Positions 53,480 to 62,436 of a DNA stretch of 64,000 nucleotides are shown in pieces. The translations under genes were made by a program, and so were the position numbers. The DNA is from Streptomyces odontomachi. Lineage in GTDB: Bacteria > Actinomycetota > Actinomycetes > Streptomycetales > Streptomycetaceae. The stretch lies in assembly GCF_024435355.1 (NCBI RefSeq), contig NZ_JAMJWG010000017.1, positions 62,001 through 126,000 of the forward strand, given 5' to 3'. Below the pieces are notes generated by a model. That model was not told the DNA's origin. It saw only the letters and a program-made list of their open reading frames with translations, and searched no databases. How positions within the stretch are numbered: the stretch's first letter is position 1; every line of letters starts with the position of its first letter.

Positions 53480-53505
53480 GGGGAGCCGGGATCCGGCTCC
53501 CCTTT
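53480..53505 (+). terminator. parE terminator
   Basis: GGGGAGCCGG (53480-53489) and CCGGCTCCCC (53493-53502) with a GAT loop and a following TTT: a compact rho-independent-type hairpin 40 bases after the stop. Confidence 0.88.
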
Positions 53506-53867
53506 CCCGGTGTCCTGACCTGCCTTCCTTTTCCGGTCTTTCCGGGCCCTTCCCGGCTCCGTCCGGCCTTCCCCGGGTGGCGATAGCCCGGTAGCGAAAG
53601 CCTGGTGGCGAAGGCCCGGTCCGAAGGCCCGGTCCTGAAAGCGGTGCGGGCTGGCACGCCCAGCCGTCCTGGTCGTGCTGTCTGGTCGTGCTGTCTCCAC
53701 CCGCGGGTGGAGAGGTCGGATCCACCTGTGATCCACCTCGGCTCCGATTCCCTGACCAGGCGGTTTCCGTAGTCTCGATGGCGTTGCTCGGCATCCCGTG
53801 CCTCCTGGTCGCCAGGGGTCTCCGGCTCATCCCGGCAGCGTTTCCACTCGTCGTTACGGAGGCTTCG
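53506..53867. other. Intergenic region before DUF1453 gene
   Basis: About 360 bases. From 53580 to 53645 there are loose repeats of GGCGAAGGCCCGGT. No gene is supported; the promoter of the downstream three-gene operon should be here. Confidence 0.4.
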
Positions 53868-54392
53868 ATGTCCGGGCTCACCACTGTTCTGGTGGTCATC
53901 GCCGTTGTCGCGCTGGTCGTCATACGGCAGATCAAGCCCCAGCGGGCCACAGGAGACGGCCGCTGGTGGCTGGTCCCCGCGGTGCTGGCGTTCCTCGCGC
54001 TGCGTGAGCCCGGCCTCATGGACGCCCACCACTACACGGCGTCCGTGTTCTTCCTCGCCGCCGACCTGCTGACCGGCATCATCATGGGGATCGCCTGGGC
54101 ATGGACCAGCCGTATCTGGACCGAGCCGGACGGCTCCGTCTGGGTGCGCGGCACCAAGGCGACCGCCGGCGTGTGGATCGTCGGCATCCTCGTACGGGTC
54201 GGCCTCGTCGCGCTGGCCGCCCTGATGGGGGTGCATCAGGGCAGGGGCGCACTGATGCTCGCCCTGGCCTTTTCGCTCCTGGTGCGTTCCGGACTGCTGG
54301 CGTGGCGTGCTCAGCTGGTTCGTACAGCCCCCTCCAAGGGCGGGGTACACGGTGCCGGCGCGGGTGGGGCGTCGAGGAAGGACCCGGTATGA
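53868..54392 (+). CDS. DUF1453/CcdC-like membrane protein
   Basis: A 174-residue protein with four to five membrane helices (about residues 3-20, 37-52, 61-80, 105-122, 128-148) and a short basic tail. It resembles the DUF1453 (CcdC) family, whose role is unclear. ATG at 53868 follows GGAGG. Its stop overlaps the histidine kinase start (ATGA), so it is part of the two-component operon and may sense or anchor for the kinase. Confidence 0.78.
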   Translation: MSGLTTVLVVIAVVALVVIRQIKPQRATGDGRWWLVPAVLAFLALREPGLMDAHHYTASVFFLAADLLTGIIMGIAWAWTSRIWTEPDGSVWVRGTKATAGVWIVGILVRVGLVALAALMGVHQGRGALMLALAFSLLVRSGLLAWRAQLVRTAPSKGGVHGAGAGGASRKDPV

Positions 54393-55540
54393 CGGCGCAA
54401 TTCTGGACGAGCTGGCCCTCGCGGGAAGCGCTGTCCCGCGCCGGCACCAGCCGGGCCCGGCTGGTGCTCTCCCGATCAGCGCGGGTGCTGGCCCTGGGGG
54501 CTCTGCTGTGGACGGCGATGACCGATCGGGGCCTCGGCGTCTGGCAGGCCGCCGTCGTGCTCGTGTCGGTGGCCACCTGCACTGCCATGGCCTGGGGCTT
54601 CTACCGGACCACCCTCGAGAACCGGCTGTGGCCCGCGCTGGCCTGCCTCGCATCGGTGGCCGGACTGGGGGTCGTCGCCGAGCTGACCGGGTTCCGCGTT
54701 CCGGCACTGGTCCTGTGGTGTGCCTGCGCCATCACCGCACTGGAGCGGCTGCCGCTCGTCGCCGGGGCGTGTGCCACCGCGGTGTCCCTCAGCGTGTTCG
54801 TGGCCTTCAACAACGACACCGGGACCAGCACGGCCATCACGGCCATAGGCCTGGTCCTGGCCGGGTACCTGTTGCGGCTGGACACGGAGGCGCGGGGCAC
54901 CGCACAGCGGCTCCTCGGCCAGGAACGGGCGGCCCGGAAGGCGGAGGCCGAGTCCGCGGCCCTGGCCGAGCGGGCCCGTCTCGCCCGCGAGATCCACGAC
55001 GTGCTGGCGCACAGCCTCTCCGCACAGCTCGTCCACCTGGAGGCGGCCAGGCTGCTCATAGAGCGCGGCGCCGACCGCGAGCAGATCCTGGACCGGGTGA
55101 TCGGGGCGCGCAGGATGGCGCAGGACGGGCTCCGGGAAACCCGCCAGGCGCTCTCCGCGCTGCGCGGCGAGGTGTCCCCACTGGAGGACTTCCTCCACGA
55201 GCTGGTGGCCACGAGTACCGCCGCCGAGGTCACCGTCACGGGTGAGCGCCGTCAGCTGCCCACCGAGGCGTCGCAGGCCGTGCGCCGGGTCGCACAGGAG
55301 GCCCTGACCAATGTGCGCAAGCACGCGCCGGGAGCCAGGGTCGTCGTCCACCTCGAATACGGCACGGATGACATCACCCTGGACGTGAAGGATTCGGGCG
55401 GTGCGCCTGGCGAGCTCTCGCACTCCGGGAGCGGATACGGTCTGCGGGGGATGCAGGAGCGTGCCGAACTGCTCGGCGGCACGCTGGCGGCGGGGCCGCA
55501 CGAGGAGGGGTTCGCAGTGACGCTGAGGGTGCCCGCATGA
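54389..55540 (+). CDS. Membrane sensor histidine kinase (NarX/DesK-type)
   Basis: A 383-residue kinase with five or six N-terminal membrane helices (about residues 25-155), then a HisKA_3 dimer domain with phospho-accepting His in AREIHDVLAHSLSAQLVHLE near residue 200. The HATPase domain follows: RRVAQEALTNVRKHAPG near 300 (N box), LDVKDSGG near 333, and GYGLRGMQERAELLGG near 350. It should phosphorylate the response regulator encoded next. Signal unknown; little extracytoplasmic sequence, so it probably senses within the membrane. Confidence 0.92.
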   Translation: MTAQFWTSWPSREALSRAGTSRARLVLSRSARVLALGALLWTAMTDRGLGVWQAAVVLVSVATCTAMAWGFYRTTLENRLWPALACLASVAGLGVVAELTGFRVPALVLWCACAITALERLPLVAGACATAVSLSVFVAFNNDTGTSTAITAIGLVLAGYLLRLDTEARGTAQRLLGQERAARKAEAESAALAERARLAREIHDVLAHSLSAQLVHLEAARLLIERGADREQILDRVIGARRMAQDGLRETRQALSALRGEVSPLEDFLHELVATSTAAEVTVTGERRQLPTEASQAVRRVAQEALTNVRKHAPGARVVVHLEYGTDDITLDVKDSGGAPGELSHSGSGYGLRGMQERAELLGGTLAAGPHEEGFAVTLRVPA

Positions 55541-56226
55541 CGACGGACGCCAGTGGGGCGACGGCGCGCGTGATCGTCGCTGACGATCAGACCGTGGTGC
55601 GCGAGGGGATCGTGATGCTGCTGGGCCTGCTGCCGGGAATCGAGGTCATCGGCGCCGCGGGGGACGGGGAGGAGGCGGTGAAGCTGGTCGGCGAGCTCTC
55701 CCCGGACGTGGTGCTGATGGACCTGCGGATGCCGCGCTGCGACGGGGTCGAAGCGACCCGGCGCATCCGCTCGGAGTACCCGGGCACCCAAGTCGTCGTC
55801 CTGACCACCTTCGCCGACGACGAGTCGCTCTTCCCGGCGCTCAAGGCAGGTGCCCGCGGCTATCTCACCAAGGACGCGGGAGGGGACGAGATCGTACGCG
55901 CCGTGCACAGCGTTCTCTCCGGCGATGCCGGGCTCTCCCCGCAGATCCAGCGACGGCTGTTGGAGAGGCTCTCCCAACCCGAGCCGCCCACCCTGCCGGC
56001 ATCGCCCCCGGACGGCCTCACCGCTCGGGAGACGGAGGTACTGGGCCTGATCGCGGAAGGCCTGACCAACCAGGAGATCGCACGCCGCCTGCACGTCTCC
56101 ACCGCCACCGTGAAGACCCACATCAACAACCTCTTCGCCAAGACCAGCATCAAGGACCGCGCCCAGGCCGTGCGGTACGCCTACACCCACGGCTTGGCGC
56201 AGCCTCCGGGGCGCACTGCCCCCTGA
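55537..56226 (+). CDS. NarL/LuxR-family response regulator
   Basis: A 229-residue regulator. The receiver domain has the acidic pair VADDQTVV near residue 14, phospho-acceptor Asp in VVLMDLRMPRCDGV near 60 and Lys in LTKDAGGDE near 111. The LuxR-type helix-turn-helix is at the end (LTARETEVLGLIAEGLTNQE, then IARRLHVSTATVKTHINNLF). ATGA overlap with the kinase gene shows it is the cognate partner. Confidence 0.94.
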   Translation: MTTDASGATARVIVADDQTVVREGIVMLLGLLPGIEVIGAAGDGEEAVKLVGELSPDVVLMDLRMPRCDGVEATRRIRSEYPGTQVVVLTTFADDESLFPALKAGARGYLTKDAGGDEIVRAVHSVLSGDAGLSPQIQRRLLERLSQPEPPTLPASPPDGLTARETEVLGLIAEGLTNQEIARRLHVSTATVKTHINNLFAKTSIKDRAQAVRYAYTHGLAQPPGRTAP

Positions 56227-56901
56227 CCGATGCAAGGAGCGGAAGCAGGAGCGGAATCAGGCCTTTCTCACCTCAGGAGTGGTCAACCGGCGTCGATGGA
56301 TACCTCGTACGTGTGATGCGAGCGAAGCCATTTCCCGGAATATGTGTGGTGCCGGCGATGCCGGTGATGCAGCCGGGCCGGGCATGGCCCCAGGGACGTG
56401 CCCCGGGCCAAGACGCGCGGAAACCCCGCAGGCTGGAGCTGGAGCCGGGCCGCGCCTGGGCCTGGGCCACTGGCTCCGGCTCCGGCTGGACTTGGCCGGG
56501 GCAGGCGCCCCGCGTCTGGCACACCGGCGTACGGCGGGCGCAGACCGGCGTCCTGGATACGTCCTGGGTGGCTACCGGTGCCCGGCCAAGCCGGATGCGC
56601 CGGTACCGCGAGCCCGTACCACCGGCGCAGGTGTGGTGTGGGGCGATCGAGCAGTGGCTGGCGGCGTCGCGCATCGCACCGTCGCGTCCGTCGGTGGGTG
56701 CGAGGTTCACTCGCCCGGCCGTCCCCGTTGCGGGTGATCCCACCCGTCCCACCGTTATCGGCGGCCCCTTCAGTGGCGTGAAGTGGGGCCTTGGTCGGTG
56801 AGGTTCGCACCGCTGTCTTCGGCGCTCGTATCCTGGGCCCGTATGGCAACCCCCATGTGTCACAGAGTCGTGTTGTAGAGAGTGCGCGAAAGAGGCCGCA
56901 C
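56227..56901. other. Long intergenic region; one doubtful ORF
   Basis: About 675 bases without a recognisable gene. A plus-strand frame at 56313-56801 (162 codons, ATG start, Trp- and Arg-rich) has high third-position GC in its middle but no family resemblance and no good ribosome site; overlapping frames on both strands are equally long. Short GGCTCCGGCTCC repeats occur near 56472. The CobW promoter is probably near 56820-56890. Confidence 0.35.
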
Positions 56902-58179
56902 GTGATTGACCAGCAGATCCCCGTCGTCGTGCTCGCCGGGTTCCTCGGCTCCGGCAAGACCACCCTTCTCAACCATCTGTTGCACAGCAGCAGAGGCAGC
57001 CGTATCGCGGCTGTGGTGAACGACTTCGGTGCGATCGAGATCGATGCGATGGCCGCGGCCGGACAACTCGGTGACTCGATGGTGTCGCTCGGCAACGGGT
57101 GCCTGTGCTGCGCCGTCGACGCCAGCGAGTTGGACGAGTACCTGGATCGGCTGACCCGGCCGTCCGCGCGGATCGACGTCATCGTCATCGAGGCGAGCGG
57201 TCTCGCGGAGCCGCAGGAGCTCGTGCGGATGGTGCTCGCCAGTGAGAACCGCCGAGTCGTCTACGGGGGGTTGGTGGAGGTCGTCGATGCCGCGGAGTTC
57301 GACGCCACCAGGGAACGGCATCCGGAGATCGACCGCCATCTGCGCATCGCCGACCTCGTCGTGCTGAACAAGACGGACCGGGTGGACCGGGCACAGCGGG
57401 AGCGGCTTCTCGGCCTGGTGCGCACGTTGACCGACCGGGCGGCCGTGGTGAGCGCCGCCTACGGCCGGGTCGATCCGGAACTGCTCTTCGACCGCAAGGC
57501 GGTGACCGAGCGGGTCGGTCAGCTCTCCTTCGACGATCTGCGCGCCCACGAGGGTCATGCGGACCACGACCATCTGCATCTGGCCTACGACAGCGTGTCC
57601 TTCACCTCCGGAGCGCCGATGGACCCACGCAGGACCATGGAGTTCCTCGACAGCCGCCCCAAAGGTGTCTACCGCATCAAGGGCTACATCGACTTCGGCG
57701 CCGCCGACCCGGCCAACCGCTATGGCGTGCACGCGGTCGGACGCTTCCTGCGGTTTGCGCCCGAGCCCTGGGCGAACGTGGACTTCGCCGAGCAGCCGCA
57801 AGAGTCCGGGGCGTGGGCACCGGAGCCGCCGTGGGCGTCGGAGCCCTGGGCGGCCCAGCCGTGGTCCTCGCAGGCCTGGGGCGTGGGCGGTGGACGGTTC
57901 ACCCGGCTGGTGCTCATCGGCTCCGCCATCGACGGTGACGCCCTGCTCGAAGGGCTGGCAGCGTGCCGCGTCACCGGCTCAACGGCCGGTCAGGCGCCGG
58001 ACGAGCAGGCCATGTGGGGCGTCCTGCGCTACGTACGGCAGGACGAACCAGACCCCGAGGCCGACGACGATCCCGACCCTGACACCGGCCATGGCGGCAC
58101 CGCCTATCGCGACGCCGGGTACGACGACGCCGCGTACTCGGACGCCCGAAGCCTCGGTACGCCCCCTCCGATCCCGTAG
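56902..58179 (+). CDS. CobW/G3E-family GTPase (zinc or cobalt metallochaperone)
   Basis: A 425-residue G3E P-loop GTPase. Walker A is LAGFLGSGKTTLLNHLL near residue 10, the metal-binding CxCC is in GNGCLCCAVDA near 70, and the guanine motif NKTD near 155. The CobW C-terminal domain spans about 230-380. A 30-residue Trp/Pro/Ala-rich insert (about 295-330) and an Asp-rich C-terminal tail (from about 380) are unusual. GTG at 56902 with AAGAGG upstream. Family members deliver metal ions to target proteins, often under zinc starvation; no Zur-like box was seen. Confidence 0.88.
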   Translation: MIDQQIPVVVLAGFLGSGKTTLLNHLLHSSRGSRIAAVVNDFGAIEIDAMAAAGQLGDSMVSLGNGCLCCAVDASELDEYLDRLTRPSARIDVIVIEASGLAEPQELVRMVLASENRRVVYGGLVEVVDAAEFDATRERHPEIDRHLRIADLVVLNKTDRVDRAQRERLLGLVRTLTDRAAVVSAAYGRVDPELLFDRKAVTERVGQLSFDDLRAHEGHADHDHLHLAYDSVSFTSGAPMDPRRTMEFLDSRPKGVYRIKGYIDFGAADPANRYGVHAVGRFLRFAPEPWANVDFAEQPQESGAWAPEPPWASEPWAAQPWSSQAWGVGGGRFTRLVLIGSAIDGDALLEGLAACRVTGSTAGQAPDEQAMWGVLRYVRQDEPDPEADDDPDPDTGHGGTAYRDAGYDDAAYSDARSLGTPPPIP

Positions 58180-58323
58180 GCCCGGCCCGCCCGTGTGAGC
58201 CCTGGTGAACCGCCGGGCGGGTGGCACCGGCGGCACCGAGAGCCGTCTGGCAGTTCACCCCGCGGTGGTGGCCCCACACCCACGGGCCACCACTTCGCCC
58301 ACCGCACGAGGGGACCTGACTGA

Positions 58324-60777
58324 CTACGTCAGCGGCCCCGCCACCACCGCCACCGTCTTCTTCAGGGAGATTCCCGAGCCGTCGCGGCGCGGGTCGGGCT
58401 CCGGGAGGTCGACCGGGGTGCCGTTCTTCTGCGCCGCGCGAGCCGGTACCGGGCCCGCCCAGGCCAGGCTCAGGCAGTCCTCACCCTTCAGGAACCGCTG
58501 GCAGCGCACCCCGCCCGTGGCTCGACCCTTGCGCGGATACTGGTCGAACGCGGTCAGCTTCGCCGTCGTCTGGACCGAGTCGTCGAGCGTGCCGCGTGAG
58601 CCGGCGACCGTGAACACCACGGCCTCCACCGATGGCTCGACCACGGTGAAGGAGATCACCTTCGCACCGTCGGTCAACTTGATGCCGGCCATGCCACCCG
58701 CCGCTCGACCCTGCGGGCGTACCTGGGAGGCCTGGAAGCGCAGCAGCTGCGCGTCGTCGGTGATGAAGACCAGGTCCTCTTCGCCGGTGCGCAGTTCTGC
58801 CGCGCCGACGATGCGGTCACCCTCCTTGAGGGTGATGACCTCCAACTCCTCCTTGTTCGCCGGATAGTCGGGGACCACGCGCTTGACGACGCCCTGCTGG
58901 GTGCCGAGCGCGAGTCCCGGCGAGGACTCGTCCAGCGTCGTCAGGCAGAGCAGCTCCTCGTCGCCCTCCAGGGACAGGAACTCCGCGATGGGCGCCCCGC
59001 CGGACAGGGTGGTCGCCCCCTCCGGCAGTTCCGGCAGGTCGATGACCGAGAGCCGCAACAGCCGGCCTGTCGAGGTCACCGCACCCACCTCACCGCGTGC
59101 CGTGGCCGGGACCGAGGAGACGATGACGTCGTGCTTCGCACGCTTGCCGCTGCCCTCCTGGGTGAACGGTGCCTCCGTCGCCGTCCGGGCCAGCAGGCCG
59201 GTGGAGGACAGCATGATCCGGCAGGGGTCGTCGGCCACCTGGAGCGGCACGGCCACGGCCGGTGTGTCCGCGGACTCCAGCAGGACCGAGCGTCGCTCGG
59301 TGCCGAACTTCTTGGCGACCGCGGACAGTTCGGCCGACACCAGCTTGCGCAGCTCCGTGTCGGACTCCAGGATCCGGGTCAGCTCCTCGATCTCGGCCTC
59401 CAGCCGGTCCCGCTCGGACTCCAGCTCGATGCGGTCGAACCTGGTCAGACGGCGCAGCGGGGTGTCCAGGATGTACTGCGTCTGGATGTCGCTCAGCGAG
59501 AAACGCTCCATGAGGCGCTGCTTGGCCTGCGCGGAGTTATCACTGGAACGGATGATCTGGATCACTTCGTCGATGTCGACCAGCGCGACCAGCAGTCCCT
59601 CGACCAGGTGCAGCCGGTCGCGCTTCTTGCCGCGGCGGAACTCGCTGCGCCGGCGCACCACGTCGAAGCGGTGGTCGAGATAGACCTCCAGCAGTTCCTT
59701 CAGACCGAGCGTGAGGGGCTGCCCGTCGACCAGGGCGACATTGTTGACGCCGAAGGACTCCTCCATGGGAGTCAACTTGTAGAGCTGCTCCAGGACGGCC
59801 TCCGGAACGAAGCCGTTCTTGATCTCGATGACCAGGCGCAGGCCGTGCTCGCGGCCCGTGAGGTCCTTCACGTCGGCGATGCCCTGGAGCTTCTTCTGGC
59901 CGACCATGTCCTTGATCTTGGAGATCACCTTCTCCGGGCCCACCGCGAAGGGCAGCTCCGTGATCACCAGGCCCTTGCGGCGCGCGGTGACGTCCTCCAC
60001 GGAGACCGTCGCCCGGATCTTGAAGGTGCCACGGCCGGTCTCGTAGGCGTCCCGGATCCCGGCCAGGCCGACGATGCGGCCGCCGGTGGGCAGGTCGGGG
60101 CCCGGGATGTACTTCATCAGCGTGTCCAGGTCGGCGCCCGGGTGGCGGATGAGGTGGCGGGCGGCGGCGATGACCTCCTTGAGGTTGTGCGGCGCCATGT
60201 TCGTCGCCATGCCGACGGCGATGCCGGAGGAGCCGTTCACCAGGAGGTTCGGGTAGGCCGCCGGGAGGACCGCGGGCTCCTGCTCCTGGCCGTCGTAGTT
60301 CGGGTTGAAGTCGACCGTGTTCTCGTCGATCGACTCGGTCATCAGGGAGGTGGCGTCCGCCATCCGGCACTCGGTGTACCGCATGGCCGCCGGCGGGTCG
60401 TCGTTGCCCAGCGAACCGAAGTTGCCGTGGCCGTCGACCAGCGGTACGCGCATGCTGAACGGCTGCGCCATGCGCACCAGCGCGTCGTAGATCGACGCGT
60501 CACCGTGCGGGTGCAGCTTGCCCATGACCTCGCCGACGACGCGGGCGCACTTCACATAGCCGCGGTCGGGACGCAGGCCCATCTCGTTCATCTGGTAGAC
60601 GATGCGGCGGTGTACCGGCTTCATGCCGTCCCGGGCGTCTGGCAGAGCCCGGGAGTAGATCACCGAGTACGCGTATTCGAGGTAGGAGGCCTGCATCTCG
60701 TCGACGACGTCGATGTCGAGGATCCGCTCCTCGAACGAATCGTCGGGCGGCGGGGTCTTCGTGCTGCGGGGGGCCAT
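58324..60777 (-). CDS. parC: DNA topoisomerase IV subunit A
   Basis: An 817-residue type IIA topoisomerase subunit. The catalytic Tyr is in AAMRYTECRMAD near residue 130. The quinolone-determining loop is GKLHPHGDASIYDALVRMAQ near 86, with Ala where E. coli ParC has Ser80. The C-terminal half contains the beta-propeller repeats. It pairs with ParE encoded about 5 kb away. It is divergent from the M16 peptidase operon with a 243-base spacer. Confidence 0.93.
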   Translation of the reverse strand: MAPRSTKTPPPDDSFEERILDIDVVDEMQASYLEYAYSVIYSRALPDARDGMKPVHRRIVYQMNEMGLRPDRGYVKCARVVGEVMGKLHPHGDASIYDALVRMAQPFSMRVPLVDGHGNFGSLGNDDPPAAMRYTECRMADATSLMTESIDENTVDFNPNYDGQEQEPAVLPAAYPNLLVNGSSGIAVGMATNMAPHNLKEVIAAARHLIRHPGADLDTLMKYIPGPDLPTGGRIVGLAGIRDAYETGRGTFKIRATVSVEDVTARRKGLVITELPFAVGPEKVISKIKDMVGQKKLQGIADVKDLTGREHGLRLVIEIKNGFVPEAVLEQLYKLTPMEESFGVNNVALVDGQPLTLGLKELLEVYLDHRFDVVRRRSEFRRGKKRDRLHLVEGLLVALVDIDEVIQIIRSSDNSAQAKQRLMERFSLSDIQTQYILDTPLRRLTRFDRIELESERDRLEAEIEELTRILESDTELRKLVSAELSAVAKKFGTERRSVLLESADTPAVAVPLQVADDPCRIMLSSTGLLARTATEAPFTQEGSGKRAKHDVIVSSVPATARGEVGAVTSTGRLLRLSVIDLPELPEGATTLSGGAPIAEFLSLEGDEELLCLTTLDESSPGLALGTQQGVVKRVVPDYPANKEELEVITLKEGDRIVGAAELRTGEEDLVFITDDAQLLRFQASQVRPQGRAAGGMAGIKLTDGAKVISFTVVEPSVEAVVFTVAGSRGTLDDSVQTTAKLTAFDQYPRKGRATGGVRCQRFLKGEDCLSLAWAGPVPARAAQKNGTPVDLPEPDPRRDGSGISLKKTVAVVAGPLT

Positions 60778-61020
60778 CGCTGCGCGGCTCCTTCACGGAT
60801 ACTGCCGGTACTGCCGGGACGGGATGAGGGGTCTGACGCGCTCCATTGTGGACCGCCCCACCGACAACGCGGACCGCGACCCGGCGTAGCCCGGTCGCGA
60901 CACCGCCGGAGCGGGAACTTCGCGAGTGGTCAGCACGCTTGCATACAGTGGGCGGAATCGGTACCCGTAGCCCCGCCTCCCAGCAGCGGGACAACAGCTC
61001 AAGCGATCGAAGGGACATAC

Positions 61021-62436
61021 ATGCCCATGGGTCACACGGCCACAGCGCAGGCTGGTTCCGGCGGCCTGACAGCGACCTCGCACAGCCTGGCCAACGGCCT
61101 GCGCGTGGTGCTCTCCGAGGACCACCTGACCCCGGTCGCCGCGGTCTGCCTCTGGTACGACGTCGGTTCCCGGCACGAGCAGCCCGGCCGCACCGGCCTC
61201 GCGCACCTCTTCGAGCACCTGATGTTCGAAGGGTCGAAGCAGGTCGAGGGCAACGACCACTTCGCGCTGGTCCAGGGTGCCGGCGGCTCGCTGAACGGAA
61301 CCACCAGCTTCGAGCGCACCAACTACTTCGAGACCATGCCCACCCACCAGCTGGAGCTGGCCCTGTGGCTGGAGGCCGACCGGATGGGCTCGCTGCTCAC
61401 CGCGCTCGACCAGAAGAACCTGGACAACCAGCGCAAGGTCGTCAAGAACGAGCGCCGCCAGCGCTACGACAACGTCCCCTACGGCACGGCCTTCGAGAAG
61501 CTGACCGCGCTCTCCTACCCCGACGGCCACCCGTACCACCACACTCCGATCGGCTCGATGGCCGACCTGGACGCGGCCACCCTGGAGGACGCCCAGGCGT
61601 TCTTCCGCACGTACTACGCGCCGAACAACGCGGTGCTGTCCATCGTCGGCGACATCGACCCCGAGCAGACCCTGGCCTGGGTCGAGAAGTACTTCGGCAG
61701 CATCCCGGCGCACGACGGCAAGCCCGACCCCCGCGACGGCACCCTGCCCGACACCATCGGACGGCAACTGCGCGAGGTCATCGAGGAGGAGGTGCCCGCC
61801 CGCGCCCTGATGGCCGCCTACCGCCTCCCGAAGGACGGCACCGCCGCCGCCGACGCGGCCGACCTGGCGCTCACCCTGCTCGGCGGCGGCGAGTCCTCCC
61901 GCCTGTACAACCGCCTGGTGCGCCGCGACCGTACGGCCGTCGCCGCCGGCTTCGGTCTGCTCCGGCTGGCCGGCGCGCCGTCCCTCGGCTGGCTGGACGT
62001 GAAGGCCTCCGGTGACGTGGAGATCCCCGTCATCGAGGCCGCCGTCGACGAGGAACTGGCCCGGTTCGCCGAACAGGGCCCGACCCCCGAGGAGATGGAG
62101 CGCGCCCAGGCGCAGTTGGAGCGTGAATGGCTGGACCGGCTCGGTACGGTCTCCGGCCGCGCCGACGAACTCTGCCGGTACGCCGTGCTCTTCGGCGATC
62201 CGCAGCTGGCGCTGACCGCCGTCGGGCGCATCCTGGAGATCACTGCCGAGGAGGTCCAGGAGGTGGCCAAGGCGCGCCTGCACCCTGACAACCGCGCCGT
62301 GCTCGTCTACGAGCCCGTAGAAGACACGGCGGACGCAGCGGAGGCGGAGGACACTGCGGACGCAGCAGATCCGGCGGGCGCTGAAGACGGCACCGCGGCC
62401 GTAGGCACCGAGAACGCAGAGGAGGCGGCGAAGTGA
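61021..62436 (+). CDS. M16 family zinc peptidase, catalytic subunit
   Basis: A 471-residue metallopeptidase. The inverted zinc motif HxxEH is present as LAHLFEHLMFEGSKQ near residue 66, and the distal zinc Glu is in VVKNERRQRYDNV near 141. Active-site Arg/Tyr residues of M16 enzymes would come from the partner subunit encoded next. The last 35 residues are an acidic Ala/Asp/Glu tail. ATG at 61021 follows GAAGGGA; the longer upstream frame is antisense to parC and not real. Confidence 0.92.
   Translation: MPMGHTATAQAGSGGLTATSHSLANGLRVVLSEDHLTPVAAVCLWYDVGSRHEQPGRTGLAHLFEHLMFEGSKQVEGNDHFALVQGAGGSLNGTTSFERTNYFETMPTHQLELALWLEADRMGSLLTALDQKNLDNQRKVVKNERRQRYDNVPYGTAFEKLTALSYPDGHPYHHTPIGSMADLDAATLEDAQAFFRTYYAPNNAVLSIVGDIDPEQTLAWVEKYFGSIPAHDGKPDPRDGTLPDTIGRQLREVIEEEVPARALMAAYRLPKDGTAAADAADLALTLLGGGESSRLYNRLVRRDRTAVAAGFGLLRLAGAPSLGWLDVKASGDVEIPVIEAAVDEELARFAEQGPTPEEMERAQAQLEREWLDRLGTVSGRADELCRYAVLFGDPQLALTAVGRILEITAEEVQEVAKARLHPDNRAVLVYEPVEDTADAAEAEDTADAADPAGAEDGTAAVGTENAEEAAK

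Noticed and set aside
53480..53505. Possible attenuator or riboswitch at the compact hairpin after parE
   Set aside because: It lies 40 bases after a stop and ends in T residues with a long gap to the next gene; a plain terminator explains it.
56313..56801. A 162-codon Trp-rich ORF before the CobW gene
   Set aside because: Third-position GC is fair but there is no ribosome site or family match and competing frames overlap; left as doubtful.
59131..61020. A very long plus-strand open frame running into the M16 peptidase gene
   Set aside because: It is antisense to parC, a clear gyrA-family gene; the real M16 start is at 61021 with its own ribosome site.
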